In this document: positions 56,106-64,000 of the stretch, one piece after another
Position numbering within the stretch: the first letter of the stretch is position 1
Layout of the letters: each line of letters opens with the position of its first letter
DNA from: Siphonodentalium dalli
Taxonomy: Eukaryota; Mollusca; Scaphopoda; Gadilida; Siphonodentaliidae
Assembly (NCBI GenBank): GCA_032622095.1
Contig: CP136067.1
Span: 60,210,893-60,274,892, forward strand
Length of the DNA stretch: 64,000 nucleotides
Direction of reading: 5' to 3'
The notes under the pieces: generated by a model
Databases searched by the model: none
What the model saw: the letters and a program-made list of their open reading frames with translations, nothing else
Told to the model about the DNA's origin: nothing
Program-made: the position numbers and the translations under genes

Positions 56106-57800
56106 TATTATACCCCCTTTTTAAAAAAAAAGGGGGGTATACTGTTTTGCACCTGTCCGTCCGTCCGTCCGTGCGTGCGTCCGTCCGTACGTCCGTCCGA
56201 TGTCTGTTCGTGTCATAACTTGAACAGTAGTGCTCGGATCTCAATGAAATTAGGTATGGATGTTCACTATTATGAGGACATTTAATAGAGGGTTTCATCG
56301 TTTTGTTTGGATTTTCCATTCTAGAGTTATTCATCTTTGTTTATCTGGAAATAGTACCTTTTTGGTACGTCTGGTGTCTGTTCATGTCGTAACTTCAACA
56401 GTTGTGCTGGGATCTCAACCAAATTTGGTGTGGATGTTCACAACTATGAGGACATTAAATAGAGGGTTCCATCGTTTTGTTCTGATTTTCCATTCTAGAG
56501 TTATTCATCTTTGTTTATCTTGAAATGTTGGAGTTTTGGTCCATCTGGTGTCTGTTCATGTCATAACCTGAACAGTAGTGCTCGGATCTCAATGAAATTT
56601 TGTATGGATGTTCACTACTATGAGGGGATTCAATAGAGGGTTCCATCGTTTTGTTCGGATTTTCCATTCTAGAGTTAGATAGATAGATTTTATTTGTACA
56701 ATAAACATAGCATATTACAGTTAAACTAAAGATGCAAAATTAATGATATTGTACAGGGACTGCATGGCCAATACTGACCGTCTTCCTGCAGTCCCTTAAA
56801 TAAATAACAAATTATCCACTACCTGGCGGTAATTGTCAAATAATAAGTATATATATATATAATATATATAATATAATATGATATAGTATAGAATAATATA
56901 ATATCCGCAAACCAGATTCAATTGTACATGTAGGCATCGAATGTTGACTATATAGATTGAATGTAAATAAATAAATAAGGACAGAAAGTCAGTGAACGTT
57001 AATACTAGTCATATTATAGTCATGGGCTATGTTCAATGGGTGTCATTATAGTAGCTGGTCACATCGAGTTCATTACGATATTTTTAAGTGATACGTGTGC
57101 AAATTGATTGAACTTGTTATGACCAGACGGGTGAAATATCCATATACATCTTTGTTCATCTGGAAATGTTGGCTTTTTGGTTCGTCTGGTGTCTGTTCAT
57201 ATTGTAACTTTGACAGTTGTACTGGTATCTCAATGGGATTTGGTATGGATGTTCACTACTATGAGGACATTAAAAAGAGGGTTCCATCGTTTTGTTCCGC
57301 TTTTCCATTCTAGAGTTACTCATCTTTGTTCATCTGGAAATAAATGTTGGCTTTTTGGTCCGTCTGGTGTCTTCATGTCGTAACTTCAACAGTTGTGCTG
57401 GGATCTCAATGGAATTTGGTATAGATGTTCACTGCTATGAGGACATTCAATAGGGGGTTCCATTGTTCTGTTCTGCTTTTCCATTCTAGAGTAATTCATC
57501 TTTGTTTATCTGGAAATGTTGGCTGTTTGATCCATCCGATGTCTGTTCAGCTCATAACTTGAACAGTAATGCTCGGATCTCAATGAAATTTTGTATGGAT
57601 GTTCACCACTATGAGGACAGTTAATGGCACATTCAAATGTTTGTTTTGGTTTTTTGTTCTATAGTTATTCATCTTTGTTTATATGAAATTGCTGATTTCT
57701 GGGTCCATATGTCTGAGTATAGCCATCATAAGTTATAGATGTGCCCACACTAGGCGGTATGCCATGAGGGGGTATGCACCGGACGACAGTCCATCTCTTG
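56106..57800 (+). repeat. Capped array (TATACCCCC type), 174-bp units
   Basis: The cap TATACCCCCTTTTT / AAAAAGGGGGGTATA is followed by (GTCC)n-rich DNA and units with spacing 174, 174, then 176, 174 bp after an insertion (56677-57135). Each unit has GATCTCAATGAAATT, TATGGATGTTCACTA and CATTCTAGAGTTATTCATC. The 3' end near 57735-57800 has GGGGGTATGCACCGGA, partly complementary to the cap. Confidence 0.8.
56677..57135 (-). mobile_element. Probable SINE/LINE tail insertion
   Basis: An AGATAGATAGATTTTATTTG start on the plus strand interrupts a 174-bp unit; reverse-complemented it reads as a retroelement 3' tail ending in ATCTATCT. It includes a TATA-rich microsatellite (56847-56900). No RT sequence is seen. 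Boundaries are approximate. Confidence 0.5.
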
Positions 57801-57882
57801 TTATTATTGCCTGGGAACACAGATATTCATTTTACTGGACTAATAGGGCTGGCATTATGACATTTCATAGTCAGCTATTTTT

Positions 57883-58410
57883 AGTCGAGTTTTTTTCCAA
57901 AACTCGACTTATAGTTTGATGAGGGACGGCGGGATAAAATTTGATAGAGTTATGGCCCTTAATTAGTCATTTTTCACTAATTTTCAGCTCGTTAGCGCGA
58001 TAACTTCAACAAACGTCATCCGATTCAACTAAAATTTGGTATATAAGTGTCTTCCAATAATATCCTGGACGAGTTCGAAAACCAGCCTGGCCCAATAAAA
58101 TTTGATAGAGTTATGGCCCTTAATTAGTCATTTTTCGTGAATTTTTAGCTCGTTAGCGCGATAACTTCAACAAACGTCCTCCGATTTGTTTAAAATTTGG
58201 AATAGACGTACTTGCCAAGAATATTTCGGACGAGTTCGAAAACCAGCCTGGCCTGATAAAATTTGATAGAGTTATGGCCCTTAATTAGTCATTTTTCGAT
58301 TTTACCTATTAATTAGTCTACCGATACTGATGCACACCCAATTGGCGGTAGCCACCGACGGTAGCCACCGGCGGTAAGCCACCGAAAGCGAGACACAACC
58401 TCTTGTTGTA
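57883..58410 (+). repeat. Capped array (AGTCGAGTTTT type), 161-bp units
   Basis: The cap AGTCGAGTTTTTTTCC...AAAACTCGACTTATAG is followed by two full units and one partial (ATAAAATTTGATAG at 57934, 58095, 58256; spacing 161 bp). The array ends in three GGTAGCCACCG-like copies and CCTCTTGTT. Confidence 0.8.
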
Positions 58411-59002
58411 AAATGATCCACTATAATGATAATTGTACTTAATTGCACTTATTCGATGATGCTAAAGGACAGCTGTTTAATAGGTACCAATCAGACCTGT
58501 TTACTTTCAAAATTGGAAATAGGGAGATTTGTCAGGGGGGGGGGGGCCAAATTTTTTTGACGAGACGTGAGATGGGGGGGGGTGGGTTGGTACCCGAGGC
58601 CGGAAACAGTTTTTGACCACTTTATTTTCATTGACTTATTTTCAACTGTTTTAAACATATTTGTTTATATGTTGTGGCTTGTTGCAATATGAGAAGCACT
58701 AATACATTCAATATTGTTATAATTACTCCCATAAGTTGATATAAAATGGAAAAATAGTGAATATTGTGGGGGTGGGTCCCAAAATTTTCATTGATTTTAT
58801 TTGTGCTCAATTTTTTTTTTTTTTGTCTGTTTCAGTTTGCTTGGCAGTTTTTATATTGAAAATTGTTCACGGTGTAGTTCAATAAAAAAATACTTCAGAT
58901 AGCTCTAGGGTAGTGTGAACTTAATGCAGTCTGACAATATCAGCTAATCAGTGATACAATTATGGCCATGTGACCCTCAACACGGGGCAACTCATTTTAT
59001 TT
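58411..59002. other. Unassigned DNA with G-runs
   Basis: Two runs of 8 or more G occur near 58538 and 58576. No gene is recognised. Confidence 0.4.
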
Positions 59003-59336
59003 TTAACCCTTCAAACACTATGGCCCCAGAGCATTAGTAGCACCCTGGCGCAGGGCTCCCACTCGTTCAAATAACCGCCGGTATTCTCATAATGTATCAG
59101 AATAATGTATAGTTAATAATATATAGTAGACACAGGTAGACATATAATAGTAAATCAAGAGTACAGCCGGTATACTGTAAACAGAAGACCAAATTGGAGT
59201 TATCTTCCCTACACCAACGCAATGACGTTACGCTTACTGTGACCTCGTCTCCACGGTCACATGTCACTAAAGTGCACATCCGTGTATATGGATTTGGCAC
59301 TTAATTGACCATCCGTGTTCAAACTCAAAGGGTTAA
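59003..59336. mobile_element. Possible TTAA MITE (piggyBac type)
   Basis: TTAACCCTTCAAACAC at the left and CAAAGGGTTAA at the right give TTAA-flanked inverted ends, like the elements at 49660 and 55368, but the inverted homology is short and broken. The interior is non-coding. Confidence 0.55.
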
Positions 59337-60614
59337 ACATTATTTTAGGCCTAGTCCTAAGTTGTAATGCGAGGTCGGGTCGGTGGTCATGCAGGCATAC
59401 ATAAAGCTAATTCGTACACTGGTTCATATGCACATTTTCTTTGGAATTATTATAGGCTCTAGGCCTACTAGTTGATGCTGGTTGATGTCTGAAAAAAAGA
59501 TAAATTTTATTTTGTGTAATTTTTTATTCTATTATAGGCCCTAACACTGGCCCTAGTTATTTGTTGTTGTCATTCCAGGGGATTCAACATATTTTTCATC
59601 TATTCACACAGATGAATAGGCTGGGTTATAAATTTACCGATATAATCACATTATATTCTACCTTTGTTGATTGCTTAGAGTTCAATTTAGTTGAGATTAT
59701 CGCTGATTACTGCTGATTATCGCATAATTATCCGCCAAGAAAATATGTGTCTTGCACATGTTTGTAAACAGGAAGTAACCTATAATTTGGTCTTTCAAAG
59801 AAGGGACCAATATAGAGCGGTTGGTCGTTTTTACATAAAAGCTTTGGGGTTTTGGGGTGGGTGTCTAAAATTTTATGAAAAAAATTACGAATTTCCGGTT
59901 ATGGTTCACGGTTTATTTCGCACAAGGCAATACAACAATTAAAACATAGTTACACACTATAAAATGGTGCTATCGGATAACATCGGTGAATTTAAAGAGA
60001 ATTCGTTTTGACAGAATTGTTTGAGGTCTGTTCGATTCGCGTTATGTTATTGCGTATACAAAACCGACACATAAACGAACAAAAAGTTTAAATCGGCAAT
60101 ATAATAATTTGAGTCGGCGGTTTTAAAGCAGTTGGTCGGGACAAGCAGAAACCAACACTTTATTAAGTGTGGCCAAAAAGGAAGGCTTCTTGTTTGATAT
60201 ATTATAATCATTGTCTGGACATTGAAGACTGCATTTACTTACTCAACGCAGTTAAACAAAAGAGTCGACGTTGTGTCAACATTTTGTCACTGTTTGACTC
60301 GCAGGCGATATATTCCTAATTGATTTGTAACACTATAGCATGCATGGCTTATTGCTTAATACAGCCGTTGGCTAATTTTTGGTTTTATCTTTTGATTCGG
60401 GAGATTTCGTTTCCCGATCGGGAGCACAGGAGAAATGACACAAAATTGGGAGACTCCCGCCGAAATCGGGAAAGAAAACAGGTCTGGTACCAATACACAA
60501 TAGTTTGAAGATAATTATTTATTAGCCAACTTAGCACAGCTTTTTATGGACTATAAAGAGTGTAATTTGAATTTCCCTGGTTGGCTTCTTTGATACCTGT
60601 GGTGTCCTTACACA
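59337..60614. other. Unassigned DNA
   Basis: Short open frames only. The phrase GTTGGTCGGGACAAGCAGAA (60130) resembles a segment near 36283, hinting at another dispersed repeat. A GGGAGA/CCCGATC-rich hairpin-like stretch lies at 60400-60470. Confidence 0.35.
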
Positions 60615-61436
60615 GGGTTTCCGCTAGGCTGGTAGGGGTCCGTAAAACGGCCGCGATTTTGGTGCCCAAAAAATCAATAAAAGTGAGCTTCAATCAATAT
60701 AAAAAGAATTGTTTTGTACAGGTCTGGTTGTATTTGGTTTCACTGAGAAATCACCAATGCCACAAACTGCAACATATCAAACAAATTGAAAGAGTCATTC
60801 CCTAAAACGAGGGAAATGATACATGCAAAAATTCCAAAGGTAGGGGTACAACAGCAAATACAAGCTAAACTTTCCATATCAAAAGTATGATTGTGGCATT
60901 AAAGACCATGTGGCCAACCGGGAGCGGGTTAACTGTGGAGTGTGCACAGACAGGATTGAACTTGATTTTGAGATATTTGTTTAGCTGTCGTCTGGTATGT
61001 ACTGTACGATATATCAATCATCTCTTAATACATCCATATATTTTTGTCAAAATATTGTGAATTTAAATGGGAATGTCTTATCGTGTGCCTTGAAAATAAC
61101 TTTCATAAATAGTAATTCCGCATCCAGAATTAGATTGATCTGATATAACCATGCCATCTATATTGGTGACCAGGGTTTTCTTTTGTTCATAGATAGTAAA
61201 TTCAGTGAAATTTCTTAATATTTATAGAAATAATATGTAATCTGGTGTACCGCGTTGTGATTGTCAATTTACGGCAGGAATTTTATAGCCCGATACAACC
61301 GCCCAGAACTATTCTCTGGTGCAAGGAAACAGGTTTTTTTTAGCATGGATTTTCAAATTTTTCATATGAGGGCCAAACCATGTTGACTATCGTAGGTTCT
61401 GCGAACCCTACATTTTAACCCCAGTGGAAATCCTGC
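60615..61436. mobile_element. Possible old hAT-like element
   Basis: CAGGGTTTCCGCTAGG at the left and CCAGTGGAAATCCTG at the right are partly inverted copies. Flanks (tccttaca / ccttgtga) do not give a clean duplication, so the assignment is weak. Confidence 0.4.
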
Positions 61437-64000
61437 CTTGTGACACCGGCTGTCGTGCAGTCAACTCGTCCCAACATGAGGACGACTATATATATTTGTT
61501 GGGATTTAACCCGTAAACTTACTCATTGGAATCTAATTGCATGTTACTGTGCTCTCAGGTTTAATGATACATATATTTTCTCTGTTAATCTGTGTTAATA
61601 ACAAGGTATTTTAATGGGTACTATTACTATTGGTGTGCATGAACAGGTTTGGTATAGGGGCGCACAAATGCCACATGCCTACTAGACATCTAAAATATTT
61701 TTGGTAGTGCAATTACTGCATGACTAAATTCACAAATGATTATTATCATTGTTAAGTATTATCAACCTGATAAGTTGCCTAATTTTTAGAAAGGGATGTG
61801 CCCAGTTTGAATGTTGGAGATTGGTCAAATTTTGGTATTTAGATATATATTTTATTTGTTTTGTTTTTTGGGAATTTTTTTGTCAATTTTGACAGCAAAT
61901 TATTATTTATTGCACACCCAATGGCTTATTTGTGCGAAATATAGCAAAATACAGAAGAATTTAAATGTTCAATAAAAAAAATGTGTATTGTTCTTGAACA
62001 ATACAAACCTATTACGTCAACAACGTCACTGGCGACGTCAACTTTAACAGAAAATGTCTTCGCTAAATTATGGGGTTATAGTCTACATTAAGCACATGTT
62101 TGTTCAATTAAATACAACAATATTGACCTAAATGTTGGTATGTTACAAGCTGCAATCTTAAGAGTGTGCAATAAACACAGAACAACACTTGTTTGTCTTG
62201 CCGCGAGGTAAAACTCGAACCTCCGGTTCTTGTTTTACCATCGCGTCACAACAAACTCATGCAATAACGTTAACCAGTTCACACACTTGTGTCGTTCTAT
62301 CTATGTATTCAGTATATATAATCAAGATTGGTAAGTTATTATATCGAGCTTTTTGTTTTACAACAAGTTGCTTACCAACCAACAGACATTTCCATATGGA
62401 ATTAACTATTTCCAGTTATATATAACTAGCTGAAACAGGCTCCCTTCTGGGAGGCTCATGAGCCTGTTTTCTCTTCGGGAGCGTTTATTCAGAGGCACAG
62501 GGGACACAGGCCCCTTTAATAGTGGGCTTTGCTCATATTCTGATATTTTGATCATTCTGATTTTAAAACAAAACCAAAAAAACAATTTTAACAAATTAAA
62601 TGTTTTTTACCTTTTTTTTTTTAGATTGAACTGAACCCCTTGTTCAATTTAAATAAAAAAGGAATAATGTTTTTTAAAATAAAATTTTGAAAAATTAACC
62701 CCGTTATAACATCCGAGGGTACCCAAGTCACAACACCACATTGGTCTAGGGGTCCTGGAGAAAAATTGCGAACTGACAGATGTACGGACAGACAGATCCT
62801 ACTCTTTTTATTGCTAGGTTTAACATAACATGATTGTATATACATGTTCATCAATGATAGCAATCATATTTATAGCGCATACTTTGAGCTTTGATTTCCA
62901 AAATAATCGGAGATTGTATTTAATATGAATATTCAGCTTTTTTGAATACTATCTTTTTATGATTTATCAAAGAGCTCAAAACACAAACTGTTGGTCAGTT
63001 TCGACAGTCTACCTTTTGAATATTTAAATATAAAGTCTGTCTTTCCAAATACCAGTTCAGTCCTCGAAATTGGCCCTGGCAATAAGCAATGTTGTGGCCA
63101 ATTTCGAAATGATGTGGCAACATGGGGAATCTAACATGCAACAGCAATATTTGCTGTGGGACATTTTTTTCTGATTTTCAAGGGCTGCCAGTTACAACTA
63201 CTAATGGTATATTCAAAACAGTTAGCTATAACAAGAATATAAACTCTAGTGCAGCTACACTGCATTGAGCTGCTTTATAAAATAGTCTTACCTGGTAAAT
63301 ATGACTTCATAAGTCTCATGCCTATTATTTTGTCCCCCGGAATTTACAGACAATGTATTTGAATTATATTTTCTTTGTAATTTTCACTTAGAAGAGACTC
63401 ATGTATCTTGAAATTTTCACAGTACTATTTCACGCATCCTCTCATGCGCGCGATTAAAGGCACACATAGTGTTTGAGTTTTCAGTGATATATTTTACAAT
63501 CTATATTTGTGTACACTATTGGAAAGTGAATCTTGTGCAATTTTAGTTTAAACAAATAATGTATATCACTCGGTGGACAAATTTAGGTTATAATTTAATG
63601 TGTGCAATTCAATTAAATTATCTTAATAGGCTATAAATTAGTAAAGACCAGTATCAGAATTTCTCTGTGATAGAGATATTTCCTGGATTTTTATACTTTA
63701 TTCACTTCCTTATAAATGAGTATAATAAATGTTCAAACACTATGTGTAGGTATTAAAATGAACCTATAACCTTAAATCTTAGCATGTTGAGTGTCACTCA
63801 CCTTTCATTAACATTTGTTTCTGTGCACAAAAATAACGGAATCAAAATTTCCCAGCAAAAATGACATACTCTCTTTACTATATCATATATATCACTATAT
63901 CATGGAAAGATAACAAGTAGTAGTACTCATAATGGTTCTCCAGTGGAAAATCCATGATTCTCTTGGAATCTTTTCACTTCTGTAAGTGTTTCTGGAGCAT
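61437..64000. other. Unassigned DNA to window end
   Basis: No exon, transposon or strong repeat is recognised. A local hairpin AAACAGGCTC / GAGCCTGTTT occurs at 62434-62470. Confidence 0.45.

Noticed and set aside
62720-62830. Possible reversed capped array (tacggacagacagatcc)
   Set aside because: The CCGTCC-like stretch is short and no cap or tandem unit adjoins it, so it was not counted as an exception to the orientation bias.

Overview
The window is animal nuclear DNA: AT-rich, intron-rich, packed with transposons, and without any bacterial-style gene organisation. The repeat content (palindrome-capped tandem arrays, non-LTR reverse transcriptases, hAT and piggyBac MITEs) and the SIAH protein sequence suggest a marine lophotrochozoan, most likely a mollusc. 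That assignment is inference.

One host gene is clearly readable. It encodes a SIAH-type (seven in absentia) RING E3 ubiquitin ligase on the + strand in six coding exons: 16973-17036 (or 17042), 20297-20449, 28720-28852, 37414-37520, 49155-49347 and 50091-50268. Every junction is GT/AG and keeps phase. The joined product is about 275-277 residues and colinear with metazoan SIAH1: N-terminal tail, C3HC4 RING, two SIAH-type zinc fingers, substrate-binding domain and the conserved C-terminal end. Its 0.83 kb of coding sequence is spread over 33 kb because the introns are filled with mobile DNA.

Left flank (1-16.9 kb): a graveyard of nested transposons. A RecQ-helicase exon (minus strand, 4789-5177) sits at the centre of an inverted repeat with arms of about 840 bp. 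The left arm is interrupted by a 2.35-kb DNA transposon with a 9-bp target duplication, and the right arm preserves the empty site. A second, outer inverted pair lies at 523-1178 and 10423-10650. Further in are a CR1/Jockey-like RT remnant (minus strand, about 8.8-10.4 kb), a second RT remnant (plus strand, 10.7-12.5 kb) and three hAT-like non-autonomous elements with 8-bp target duplications, one nested inside another.

Gene body and right flank (17-58 kb): the dominant feature is a set of tandem-array elements. Each starts with its own palindromic cap, continues with CCGTCCGTC-rich DNA, and then has tandem units of about 147-176 bp that share a core motif. The best-resolved family (21.4-26.3, 30.9-32.1, 33.4-34.6, 45.2-48.7, 50.5-53.2 kb and a 5'-truncated copy at 40.3 kb) has an 11-bp subterminal inverted repeat and a 3' terminal hairpin. 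This is the architecture of non-autonomous Helentrons (Helitron-like elements). Its monomers of about 164 bp form higher-order repeats of 647, 956 and 1603 bp. All 14 dated caps or array ends lie in the same orientation as SIAH. The rest holds foldback elements, piggyBac-type MITEs, an 822-bp tandem duplication and several near-perfect hairpins. I found no recognisable gene from about 53.3 kb to the end.
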